A DNA stretch of 64,000 nt from Bacillus sp. FJAT-50079. Its GTDB lineage: Bacteria > Bacillota > Bacilli > Bacillales > Bacillaceae_C. Shown one piece after another: positions 29,307 through 36,656 of the stretch; positions within the stretch are counted from its first letter, which is position 1; each line of letters begins with the position of its first letter. The notes under the pieces are model-generated. The model made no database searches. It was given only the letters and a program-made list of their open reading frames with translations, and was not told the DNA's origin. The translations under genes and the position numbers were made by a program. The stretch lies in the NCBI RefSeq assembly GCF_018343515.1, contig NZ_JAGYPD010000005.1, positions 1-64,000 of the forward strand. Reading direction: 5' to 3'.

Positions 29307-30587
29307 ATGTATTCTTCATATCGACGATTCAGTAAACACTTTAAAAATACGGAAAGAGCATCATTGTTTTTTACTGCTATTTTGACAGCCATCGCTAGTG
29401 AAATTAAAGTCATTCCCTTCAGCGAGGAGGCTTTTCGTTTTGGATTAGGAAGCATTACCTTTTTTCTGCTTATTCTAATTCGAACACCAACTTCTTTCGT
29501 TCGAACAGGATTGATTACTGGGATAACAGTTGTTTGCTTTCGCCTATTTGGTGATACCATCATCGATAGTACTCCCTTTTGGATAAGCTTAAAAAGTCAT
29601 CTGCCAGCATTTCTCTTTTATTTCTTGTTCGCCCTTGGCTTTGGCATGATAAAAATTGAAAAATACAAAACCTCTCCTTTACTGCTTGGAGTTTTAGCTG
29701 CCGGACTAGAATTTATCGGAAACAGCGCAGAGCATCTCATGCGCTACTGGTTGTTAATCCATAAAAACGTAGGTTTTCAAGAATGGACATTATTAGCTGG
29801 GGTAGCATTATTGCGCAGCTACTTTGTCGTAGGTTTATATAGCTCTATTACAGTTACAGAACAAAAGAAACGCTTGCAAGAAATGCTTGAAGTAGGATCG
29901 GAATTGTATGCGGAAACACTTTATTTACAAAAATCAATGGATCATATTGAGCAGATCACAGCTTCTAGCCATGACTTATACCGAAAGTTAAAAAAGAAGG
30001 ATCTTCAGGATTTAAGCATCCAAGCCTTGCTTATCACGCAAGAAATACATGAAGTGAAAAAAGATTCTCAAAGGATTCTCTCAGGTATTTCGAAAATATC
30101 AATACAAAATAATAAAGATGTTTTTTCGCTTTCTGATGTACTTCACTTTGTCGTTACAGCCAATGAAAAATATTGTAAGCTATTAGGAAAAGCAACTACT
30201 GTTACCCTTTTGATGCATACTGATTTCGAAACCGATCAACAAGTCCCGCTTCTTGCGCTCCTAAATAATCTTGTAGCCAATGCTGTTGAATCCATTACAA
30301 ATAACGGGCACGTCGATATACATATTTTCGAGGAATTAACTTATACCCATTTCGTCATTAAGGATTCCGGAAAAGGAATTCCAAGTGAAGATTTTTCAAT
30401 CATCTTTGAACCAGGTTATACAACAAAATTTAACGATCAAGGAGTAGCGTCAACGGGGATTGGATTGTCTCATGTGAGAGAAATTGTTCAGACATTAGAA
30501 GGCTCCATCCAAGTTAATTCTTCAAACGATGGGACTACATTTCACGTCCAAATTCCAACCAAAAACATTCGGAAAGGAGCTGAATGA
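29307..30587 (+). CDS. glnK: Sensor histidine kinase, GlnK (YcbA)-like
   Basis: 426 residues. An N-terminal membrane domain with about six helices (20-190) leads to a Spo0B-like dimerisation helix with the likely phospho-His in ITQEIHEVKKD (about 245), and an HATPase with N box NNLVANAVESI, DSGKGI and GIGLSH. This is the membrane layout of B. subtilis GlnK, which senses glutamine and phosphorylates GlnL. It overlaps the regulator gene by 4 nt (ATGA). The AGGAG ribosome-binding site is 6 nt before ATG. Confidence 0.88.
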   Translation: MYSSYRRFSKHFKNTERASLFFTAILTAIASEIKVIPFSEEAFRFGLGSITFFLLILIRTPTSFVRTGLITGITVVCFRLFGDTIIDSTPFWISLKSHLPAFLFYFLFALGFGMIKIEKYKTSPLLLGVLAAGLEFIGNSAEHLMRYWLLIHKNVGFQEWTLLAGVALLRSYFVVGLYSSITVTEQKKRLQEMLEVGSELYAETLYLQKSMDHIEQITASSHDLYRKLKKKDLQDLSIQALLITQEIHEVKKDSQRILSGISKISIQNNKDVFSLSDVLHFVVTANEKYCKLLGKATTVTLLMHTDFETDQQVPLLALLNNLVANAVESITNNGHVDIHIFEELTYTHFVIKDSGKGIPSEDFSIIFEPGYTTKFNDQGVASTGIGLSHVREIVQTLEGSIQVNSSNDGTTFHVQIPTKNIRKGAE

Positions 30588-31483
30588 TTCTGCGCTATTT
30601 TATTGTAGATGATGATACTGCAAGTCGGAGAATGCTGGAAACGATTATTAGTGAAGGAGAGCTTGGTGTAGTCATAGGTGAAGCAGATAGCGGAGTTAAG
30701 TCCCTCCCGCTTATCCTTTCGACTCATCCAGATGTCGTCTTAATTGATTTATTAATGCCTGAATTAGATGGAATCGAAACGATCGAGCAATTACGTTCAC
30801 AAGGATTTCACGGGCAGTTCATCATGATCTCCCAAATTATTAATAAAGAGATGGTAGGGGAAGCTTATGAAAAAGGGATCGAGTTCTTTATACATAAACC
30901 GATCAATCGCATTGAAGTACAAACCATCCTGAAAAAAACGGCGGAACAACATCGGTTAAAACATTCATTATTAACAATCCGAGAGTCATTAGCTCACATC
31001 GAATCAGCCCAATCTACACAAAAGCAGAAAAGTGTAAAAGATACGGTTCTTTCAATTTTGAATGACATGGGAATTATTGGAGAAGCAGGAAGCTCCGATA
31101 TCATATTAATGGTAGAACTTCTAATGGGCCGCAAAGATAAAACCGCCCCATTACCCTCTTTGAAAGAATTATACGAGGCTGTTGCTCGTTCTCATCAAAC
31201 AGAAGAAGCCGCTATAAAAAAAGAAAGCAAATCAATTGAACAACGCATACGTAGAGCGATTATTATAGCCGTTAATAACTTAGCATCATTAGGTACAATC
31301 GATTACACAAATCCTAAATTCGAATATTATGCACCACGTTATTTTGAATTTCAAGAAATCAGAAGAAGAATGAAGGAGTTAGAAAATAATAGCGGGGAAT
31401 CAACGAAAGTAAAAATTAATATAAAAAAATTCCTCCAAGTTCTTTACATCGAAACAATGGAAACATACCATCAACCACATTAA
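30584..31483 (+). CDS. glnL: Response regulator, GlnL (YcbB)-like
   Basis: 299 residues. Receiver (1-120) with DDD near 7-9, phospho-acceptor Asp in VLIDLLMPELDG and Lys of IHKPI; the rest is the YcbB-type DNA-binding domain (about 160-295, with SDIILMVELLMG, RRAIIIAVNNLASLGTIDYTNPKFEYYA). B. subtilis GlnL activates the glutaminase and glutamine transporter genes glsA-glnT by binding TTTTGT direct repeats. Such hexamers lie just downstream, in front of the transporter gene. Confidence 0.9.
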   Translation: MILRYFIVDDDTASRRMLETIISEGELGVVIGEADSGVKSLPLILSTHPDVVLIDLLMPELDGIETIEQLRSQGFHGQFIMISQIINKEMVGEAYEKGIEFFIHKPINRIEVQTILKKTAEQHRLKHSLLTIRESLAHIESAQSTQKQKSVKDTVLSILNDMGIIGEAGSSDIILMVELLMGRKDKTAPLPSLKELYEAVARSHQTEEAAIKKESKSIEQRIRRAIIIAVNNLASLGTIDYTNPKFEYYAPRYFEFQEIRRRMKELENNSGESTKVKINIKKFLQVLYIETMETYHQPH

Positions 31484-31526
31484 AATTATTAACCCCCGCT
31501 TATCGTTGTGGGGGTTAATAATTTTT
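31483..31526 (+). terminator. Terminator downstream of glnL
   Basis: Perfect 15-bp stem AAATTATTAACCCCC / GGGGGTTAATAATTT with a 12-nt loop, then TTTA. It separates the regulator operon from the transporter, which therefore needs its own promoter. Confidence 0.9.
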
Positions 31527-31534
31527 ATAAATAA

Positions 31535-31576
31535 TTTAGTCGGATTTTGTCGGATTTATTAATCTCCACATATAAT
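31535..31576 (+). promoter_or_regulatory. Transporter promoter with GlnL-like direct repeats
   Basis: Hexamers TTTAGT (31535), TTTTGT (31545) and TTTATT (31555) follow each other with CGGA as the 4-bp spacer each time, fitting the GlnL site TTTTGT-N4-TTTTGT described in B. subtilis (5/6, 6/6 and 4/6 matches). The perfect -10 TATAAT is at 31571-31576, with no good -35 except TTGTCG at 31547 at 18 bp; this is what an activator-dependent promoter looks like. Confidence 0.68.
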
Positions 31577-31635
31577 GACTTAGATTGATTCTAAGGACCA
31601 GCAACCGCTTTCATTATATAAGGAGAGGTGACTTA

Positions 31636-32907
31636 ATGAAAAAGTTTAAATTTAGTCTAGCTTATCAAATTCTAGTTGGGTTGATTTTGGGAATTATTGT
31701 CGGAGCCATTTTTTATGGGAACCCAGCAGTATCTACTTATTTACAACCAATTGGCGATATCTTTATTCGATTAATTAAAATGATCGTTGTCCCAATCGTT
31801 ATTTCTACTTTAATTATCGGTGTTGCCGGAACCGGTGATATGAAAAAACTAGGTAAACTCGGCGGAAAAACACTTTTATATTTCGAGGTTGTGACAACAA
31901 TTGCGATTATCGTCGGTCTACTTGCTGCGAATATCGTAAAACCTGGTGATGGTCTCGATATGGACAAATTAGCTAAAGGTGATATTCAACAATATGTTGA
32001 AACAACAAATGAAGTAACGAGCCATAGTTTCGCCGATACGTTCGTTAATATTGTTCCAAGTAATATTATCCAATCTTTAGCAAATGGAGATATGCTTGCG
32101 ATTATTTTCTTTGCAGTTTTATTTGGTTTAGGAATTGCTGCGATTGGCGAAAGAGGAAAACCAGTCCTTGCCTTCTTTCAAGGTACAGCCGATGCGATGT
32201 TTTGGGTTACAAACCAAATTATGAAATTTGCACCATTTGGCGTTTTCGCTTTAATTGGAGTAACAGTTTCAAAATTTGGGGTAGAATCATTAATTCCACT
32301 TGGTAAATTACTTATTTGTGTATATGTCACAATGATCCTCTTTATTGTCGTCGTACTTGGCATGATTGCTAAAATTTGTGGGACAAGCGTTTTTCATCTC
32401 ATTAAAATTTTAAAGGACGAACTCATCTTAGCCTATTCAACCGCTAGTTCAGAAACTGTATTGCCAAAAGTAATGGAAAAAATGGAGAAATACGGCTGTC
32501 CAAAAGATGTCGTTTCTTTCGTTATTCCAACGGGGTATTCATTTAATTTAGATGGATCTACGCTTTATCAAGCACTCGCGGCAATCTTTATTGCCCAAAT
32601 GTACGGGATTGAACTAAGTATTACTCAACAAATTACATTAATGTTAGTATTAATGGTTACGTCCAAAGGAATTGCTGGTGTCCCTGGAGTATCCTTCGTC
32701 GTCCTATTAGCAACATTAGGGTCGGTTGGTATTCCGCTCGAAGGATTGGCTTTCATTGCTGGGATCGACAGAATTTTAGATATGGCACGTACGGTTGTAA
32801 ACGTAATTGGTAATTCATTAGCCGCAGTTGTCATGTCTAAATGGGAAGGTCGTTTCGATTCAATTAAAGGGGAACGATACCTTAATTCAATTGACAAAGC
32901 CGCTTAA
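31636..32907 (+). CDS. gltT: Proton/sodium-glutamate (dicarboxylate) symporter
   Basis: 423 residues of the DAACS/EAAT family. Eight helices plus two re-entrant loops; conserved motifs are STASSETVLP (hairpin 1), PTGYSFNLDG (helix 7, NxDG), GIAGVPG (hairpin 2) and the Asp-rich RILDMARTVVNVIGN (helix 8). It carries out uptake of glutamate or aspartate driven by cations; the exact substrate cannot be read off. ATG 31636 has AAGGAGAGGTGA upstream; 17 earlier codons are not used. Regulation by the adjacent GlnK/GlnL pair is suggested by the promoter repeats. Confidence 0.92.
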   Translation: MKKFKFSLAYQILVGLILGIIVGAIFYGNPAVSTYLQPIGDIFIRLIKMIVVPIVISTLIIGVAGTGDMKKLGKLGGKTLLYFEVVTTIAIIVGLLAANIVKPGDGLDMDKLAKGDIQQYVETTNEVTSHSFADTFVNIVPSNIIQSLANGDMLAIIFFAVLFGLGIAAIGERGKPVLAFFQGTADAMFWVTNQIMKFAPFGVFALIGVTVSKFGVESLIPLGKLLICVYVTMILFIVVVLGMIAKICGTSVFHLIKILKDELILAYSTASSETVLPKVMEKMEKYGCPKDVVSFVIPTGYSFNLDGSTLYQALAAIFIAQMYGIELSITQQITLMLVLMVTSKGIAGVPGVSFVVLLATLGSVGIPLEGLAFIAGIDRILDMARTVVNVIGNSLAAVVMSKWEGRFDSIKGERYLNSIDKAA

Positions 32908-32918
32908 TGCGAATAAGT

Positions 32919-32954
32919 AAAGCAGGCCGTTTAATATGTAAACGACCTGCTTTT
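32919..32954 (+). terminator. Terminator downstream of the symporter gene
   Basis: Stem AAAGCAGG-C-CGTTTA / TAAACG-A-CCTGCTTT with one mismatch, followed by TTTTAATT. Confidence 0.82.
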
Positions 32955-33049
32955 AATTAAGTTAAAGAAAGAATATTTTTTAAAAATGTCCCCATTTTAT
33001 TAGTAAGGGTATTTGTTCGCTAAACAGGCGCTTGAGCTTTTCTAATTTA

Positions 33050-33556
33050 TTAATGCGCTGCTGCGTCACGCATTTTTTTGAAAATGCCTTTATTTTTTAA
33101 ATTATTGATTGTAGCTGGTACTAAGAAACGATCTACTCCGTAATACGCTGTTCCTTTTACGACGAATAGTAGAATTACTGCTAGTGCTAGAAGAACTGGA
33201 TTTGTGCTAATTGTTCCAGCGAGTAAGAAGTTCAAGTTCATGAACGCACCTGCGATAAGCGCTGGCAATGTTAGTGCGCCGACGATGAGACCAATTCCTA
33301 CAAGAACTTCTCCCCATGGGATTAAAATGTTAATAAGTTTCACATTTGGTAAAGCGAATGTTTCAACAAATGTTGCATACCAACCTTGCACGATAGGTGC
33401 TTCCCCACCCGCTTTAGCAATTGTTCCTGTTAAAAATCCTGTCGCATCAAACGCTCCTATTTTATGCCAGCCTGCTTGCAGCCATTGAACACCAAGCCAA
33501 ATTCTTGCTACCGCCCAAATCATTGCTACCCAACGATTTTCATACCATTTTCTCAT
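33050..33556 (-). CDS. DoxX family membrane protein
   Basis: 168 residues with four hydrophobic segments (about 12-32, 70-90, 96-116, 121-140). The motifs RIWLGVQWLQAGWHKIG and IPWGEVLVGIGLIVGALT are typical of DoxX/DoxD proteins, membrane subunits related to thiosulfate:quinone oxidoreductase. The actual reaction is unknown. ATG 33556 is preceded by TAGGAGTGAG; the 13 codons before it run over a Rex-like operator and are unlikely to be translated. Two Rex boxes upstream suggest induction when NADH rises or oxygen is limited. Confidence 0.88.
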   Translation of the reverse strand: MRKWYENRWVAMIWAVARIWLGVQWLQAGWHKIGAFDATGFLTGTIAKAGGEAPIVQGWYATFVETFALPNVKLINILIPWGEVLVGIGLIVGALTLPALIAGAFMNLNFLLAGTISTNPVLLALAVILLFVVKGTAYYGVDRFLVPATINNLKNKGIFKKMRDAAAH

Positions 33557-33579
33557 TTTACTCACTCCTAATTTTTGTA

Positions 33580-33597
33580 TTGTGAAATTATTCACAT
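33580..33597. promoter_or_regulatory. Rex-like operator 1
   Basis: TTGTGAAATTATTCACAT matches the Rex consensus TTGTGAA-N4-TTCACAA at all fixed positions but the last. It lies just downstream of a -10-like TATAAT (minus strand, 33601-33606) in front of the DoxX gene, where a bound repressor would block initiation. Confidence 0.75.
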
Positions 33598-33651
33598 GAT
33601 ATTATAAAAAAATATTAGTTCTTTGATCAGCTGATTTTAAATGTTTATTTG

Positions 33652-33669
33652 TTGTGAATTATTTCACAT
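33652..33669. promoter_or_regulatory. Rex-like operator 2
   Basis: TTGTGAATTATTTCACAT, again only the last base off the Rex consensus, 72 bp from operator 1. Two such sites in one 190-bp non-coding region are unlikely by chance. Confidence 0.75.
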
Positions 33670-33743
33670 TCTCTTTACACTCTTAATATACAATGTTTTC
33701 ATTATTTTTTCAAGGGGGTATTTTGAATGTCACGAATTTGCCA

Positions 33744-34097
33744 TTATTTTGATTTTCTGTATAGATGAAATATGAGTTGCGCACTCACACCGCCAATGAA
33801 ACCGATCATCACCCATATGAATAAAGAAAATAAACCGGCAAGATCGCCCCAGCCTGTCTTAGTATTCATGAATGCACGAAACATTTCAATATATCCGATA
33901 GCAATACCAATAATAAATAGAATAAACATGGGAAGATAACCACGAATGACAGCACTCGCAGCAATCCCCCCAACGATTAATGAAAATCCGATAAATACTA
34001 AAATGTTTATTGCTGTTAATGAAGTGCTAAGTACCGCAACAACTCCGATTAAAAGAAGGAGAAACGAGATAACACTTATGATTAGACCGGTTTTCAT
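33744..34097 (-). CDS. Small four-helix membrane protein, unknown
   Basis: 117 residues made almost wholly of four transmembrane helices (about 4-24, 28-48, 54-72, 88-110) with a short charged loop (MFRAFMNTKTGWGD). No family was recognised. ATG 34097 follows TTGAGGTGATGCCAA, a good ribosome-binding site. It is a single gene between the DoxX gene and the phosphoesterase, transcribed in the same direction. Confidence 0.75.
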   Translation of the reverse strand: MKTGLIISVISFLLLLIGVVAVLSTSLTAINILVFIGFSLIVGGIAASAVIRGYLPMFILFIIGIAIGYIEMFRAFMNTKTGWGDLAGLFSLFIWVMIGFIGGVSAQLIFHLYRKSK

Positions 34098-34219
34098 TTG
34101 GCATCACCTCAAGAAAAGCGTAAGCATATTAGAACAAAGGTACTTTGACACTCGGTAGTAAATATAGCAACGAAAGAGGATGGAACAATATGAATATTGG
34201 CCAACATGCACGCTTCTAT

Positions 34220-34936
34220 CTAAAACCCGCCATTTTCTATTACGTGACACATCATTTCCGCATTTGGATATGTGGAGTTTTTATATTGTTTGATTACTTC
34301 AGCGATATCATAGTTAACTCTTACAATCGAAGTTTGAAAACTGTGGTTCGCCACCTCGACAATTGCATACGATGATTTTGTCATTCCGTCAAAAGGCAGA
34401 CCAACACTACCTATATTCATAAGACATTTTCCCTCAATGTAACGAATAAATGGTTTATGAATATGTGCGTATACGAAAAGATCGGCATCATTAGTCATCA
34501 TTTTTTCAATTAATTGCTCGTCACTCTCACTTGGTAAAACAACATCAAATAAGCTATTCGGTGTAGCATGAAAAGCGCGAATACGGACTCCGTCTTCTTC
34601 TATAGAAAGATCTGTAGGTAGATTTTTCAAATAATCGATACTCATATCATCTAATTGAGAACAAATCCAATCACGTTCTTCATTCATCATCGCTAACGCC
34701 TGATCTGGGACTTCCCCTTCATTAACACCGCGAACAACCCATTCATCTGCATTTCCTTTAATGACATCACAATTCAACGATCGAACAAGATCCAAAGCTC
34801 GCTGAGGTTCTGGACCGCGATAACTAATATCGCCGAGAACAAAAATTTTATCTACATTTCTTTCTTTTATATCTTGTAGGACGGCATCCAAGGCAGTCGC
34901 ATTGCCATGGATGTCTGAAAGGAAAGCGAGTTTCAT
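34220..34936 (-). CDS. Calcineurin-like phosphoesterase (YfcE/MJ0936 type)
   Basis: 238 residues. Metal-binding motifs in order: SDIHGN, LGDISYRGP, GNADEW, a His in RAFHATP and AHIH. This is the two-metal phosphodiesterase fold of small cytoplasmic enzymes; many act on phosphodiesters in vitro, but the natural substrate is unknown. ATG 34936 has AAAGGGTGAT upstream; the earlier in-frame start 12 codons before lacks a ribosome-binding site. Confidence 0.9.
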   Translation of the reverse strand: MKLAFLSDIHGNATALDAVLQDIKERNVDKIFVLGDISYRGPEPQRALDLVRSLNCDVIKGNADEWVVRGVNEGEVPDQALAMMNEERDWICSQLDDMSIDYLKNLPTDLSIEEDGVRIRAFHATPNSLFDVVLPSESDEQLIEKMMTNDADLFVYAHIHKPFIRYIEGKCLMNIGSVGLPFDGMTKSSYAIVEVANHSFQTSIVRVNYDIAEVIKQYKNSTYPNAEMMCHVIENGGF

Positions 34937-34989
34937 ACAATCACCCTTTGCGTTTTCCCTATATTTTACCATGATTTTGTCACTGATCC

Positions 34990-35613
34990 CTAATGACTGA
35001 ATATCCTTCTTACCTTTGTTAGGACAAGCTTTTTAAAGATTGACATGCGATCCTCATGTTCAGTAAATTGGGCTTTAAACAATCTTCTCACCATTTCCTC
35101 ATTCTCCATCATCTTTTCTACATCGAAAAGAACTGGAATTAGAGTTGTACTTGGTCCGACAAATTCCGCTCCTTTTTGTTCGATTCCAAGCCGAAATGAA
35201 ATGCGGAGCATTCGAAAAAATCGCTTTTCCATCAAACCTATATAATATTTTGGTTTATGACTTTGCACATGATCATAAAACACAGGCATAAAATTCTCGA
35301 AATATCCCCGACGCTGATAGTCCTGATGCAGACATAACTTATCAATTTCCCAAACTCGCTGTTGATGAAGTTTTACCCCTTCAAATTCAGAAAATCGCAT
35401 TCTTCCTTCGACTGTACTATGCGGATTATTTGGATCATATGGAATAAACTCAACTGTTCCAATTACTCGCTTTCGATTATTTGACGATAACAAATTATAG
35501 CGAACACCATTTTTGGCATATGGATCATTATGCCACCCATACTTTTCACAAAAATATTCCCACGTATGTGCAAATTTCTTTTGTTGTCGTGATGATTTTA
35601 CGATTTCATACAA
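34990..35613 (-). CDS. GNAT-fold acyltransferase-like protein
   Basis: 207 residues. The segment VWEIDKLCLHQDYQRRGYFENFMPVFYDHVQSH looks like the acetyl-CoA pyrophosphate loop region (Q-R-x-G) of GNAT enzymes, preceded by the usual beta strands. In overall shape it recalls autoinducer-synthase-like N-acyltransferases. No partner gene indicates the substrate. Placed 53 bp upstream of the phosphoesterase gene and likely cotranscribed with it. Confidence 0.75.
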   Translation of the reverse strand: MYEIVKSSRQQKKFAHTWEYFCEKYGWHNDPYAKNGVRYNLLSSNNRKRVIGTVEFIPYDPNNPHSTVEGRMRFSEFEGVKLHQQRVWEIDKLCLHQDYQRRGYFENFMPVFYDHVQSHKPKYYIGLMEKRFFRMLRISFRLGIEQKGAEFVGPSTTLIPVLFDVEKMMENEEMVRRLFKAQFTEHEDRMSIFKKLVLTKVRRIFSH

Positions 35614-35719
35614 CTACCTTTCCCCCTATCCCGTATGTTTAACACGGGTTTTAAAAGAGCCCTTATGGATAAAGTTAATAAGGGCTTAGTGCGATACAAT
35701 ATCAAAATATAAGATAAGA

Positions 35720-35860
35720 TTAGCTGTCAAAGGGTGGATCTGTCGGGTCGGTTGGTTCCCCTGGTTCCGGTTCGGGCTTTGGATCCTTTGGTGGCCAAAA
35801 CTTCATCGTCATACTAATATCTAATGTTTCTAACTCTGGATTCTTCCAGCTCTTTTTCAT
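35720..35860 (-). CDS. Small paeninodin-like (lasso precursor-like) peptide
   Basis: 46 residues with ribosome-binding site AAGGGATG 6-8 nt before ATG. The N-terminal half, MKKSWKNPELETLDISMTM, has the leader pattern W/Y-x-x-P-x-L-E-x-L-(D/N)-(V/I)-x-x-T-M known from paeninodin-family lasso peptide precursors; the C-terminal half is Pro/Glu/Asp-rich with repeated PxP and TDP, and ends in DS as paeninodin does. However, no lasso cyclase, leader peptidase, PqqD-like protein or kinase is visible nearby, and the core does not begin with Gly/Ala/Ser. It may be an orphan or repurposed relative. Confidence 0.6.
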   Translation of the reverse strand: MKKSWKNPELETLDISMTMKFWPPKDPKPEPEPGEPTDPTDPPFDS

Positions 35861-35999
35861 AAGTATCATCCCTTCACACTTCTATTAATAAGTCCAAATT
35901 ACTAACCACTATCAACTGGCTGGATAGCTAAACTCTATGAACCTTGTCACCTCCTTAAAAACAAATAGATAATTATTAAACCGCTTCCATTTGTCGGCC
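35861..35999. other. Spacer with a strong ribosome-binding site but no ORF
   Basis: On the minus strand AAGGAGGTGAC (about 35947-35957) is a near-perfect ribosome-binding site, but the codon at the right distance is ATA and the frame closes after eight codons. It looks like a gene start that has decayed. Nothing else was recognised here. Confidence 0.4.
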
Positions 36000-36440
36000 T
36001 AATAGCCTACTATTTACGATTTAAAAAGCCAAGAAACATCCCAGAAAGCAAAAGAAAAATTGTGATTTTTACCGATATCCATAATGCGAGCCTATTTGCC
36101 TAAGCGTAAAAATAAAGGAATCCATAAATATAAAAATGCGTTTGTACCACCACTTGTACGTGTTAATTCTGTTAACAATAAGCTAATAAAATCTGATTTT
36201 CTTTTCGAATCATAATTTGATTCTCTATAAGATTATGTAAGATCGCAATCATTAAGAAATTTCCAATATAAGAGGCAAGCCCATAGAACCAATTTTTTTT
36301 AAAAAAACCAACATATTCACTATTAAAGAATTTTCAATTCCTAAATTGACCATACCACTCATACTTATCATCGGAATCAACAATAAATCCCATCTGATAA
36401 TTCGATAACTGTCATCGCTATAAGGTTCTATGCTAAACAA
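36000..36440 (-). pseudogene. Decayed membrane-protein gene
   Basis: Fragments in different minus-strand frames join into one hydrophobic protein: IIRWDLLLIPMISMSGMVNL, then after a shift FFKKNWFYGLASYIGNFLMI and AILHNLIENQIMIRKENQ, then after a stop LTELTRTSGGTNAFLYLW and IPLFLRLGK, then more after a further stop. At least three disruptions are needed, and the start codon region is also broken. No family was recognised from the fragments. A strong promoter with SinR-like boxes (36511-36553) still points at it. Confidence 0.65.
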
Positions 36441-36456
36441 ACCAATGATTCATTAT

Positions 36457-36463
36457 AAAGAAC
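36457..36463 (-). promoter_or_regulatory. SinR-like half site
   Basis: GTTCTTT on the minus strand, matching the SinR heptamer GTTCTYT, about 50 bp downstream of the inverted pair at 36511 and within the likely leader of the decayed gene. Confidence 0.4.
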
Positions 36464-36510
36464 ATTTTTACAAAAAAATAATTGCCTCCCTATAAATAAT
36501 TACTCAGATC

Positions 36511-36553
36511 GTTCTTTATAAAGAATTTTATCATTTGATAATTTTATTGTCAA
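36511..36553 (-). promoter_or_regulatory. Strong promoter with palindromic SinR-like operator
   Basis: Minus strand: perfect -35 TTGACA (36548-36553), 17-bp spacer, -10 TAAAAT (36525-36530). At the start-site side lies a perfect 14-bp palindrome TTCTTTATAAAGAA (36512-36525), which on the plus strand reads GTTCTTT followed by the inverse AAAGAAT, close to paired SinR heptamers (GTTCTYT). Repressor control is inferred; a SinR homologue is encoded at 51472. Confidence 0.6.
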
Positions 36554-36602
36554 TATATTTCGCCAATTAAATCGTTAAAAAGCATAATGTTCCTTTTATA
36601 TA

Positions 36603-36651
36603 ATAATCCCTCATTAATTCATTTTTTAATTCTGAACCAATAAGGGATTAT
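36603..36651 (-). terminator. Terminator downstream of the secreted beta-helix gene
   Basis: Nine-bp stem ATAATCCCT / AGGGATTAT with a long AT-rich loop, just past the stop codon of the gene on the minus strand; the following sequence is only moderately T-rich. Confidence 0.55.
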
Positions 36652-36656
36652 CATTT

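Noticed and set aside
34145-34375. Plus-strand ORF of 76 codons
   Set aside because: It overlaps the end of the phosphoesterase gene antisense and has no family resemblance.
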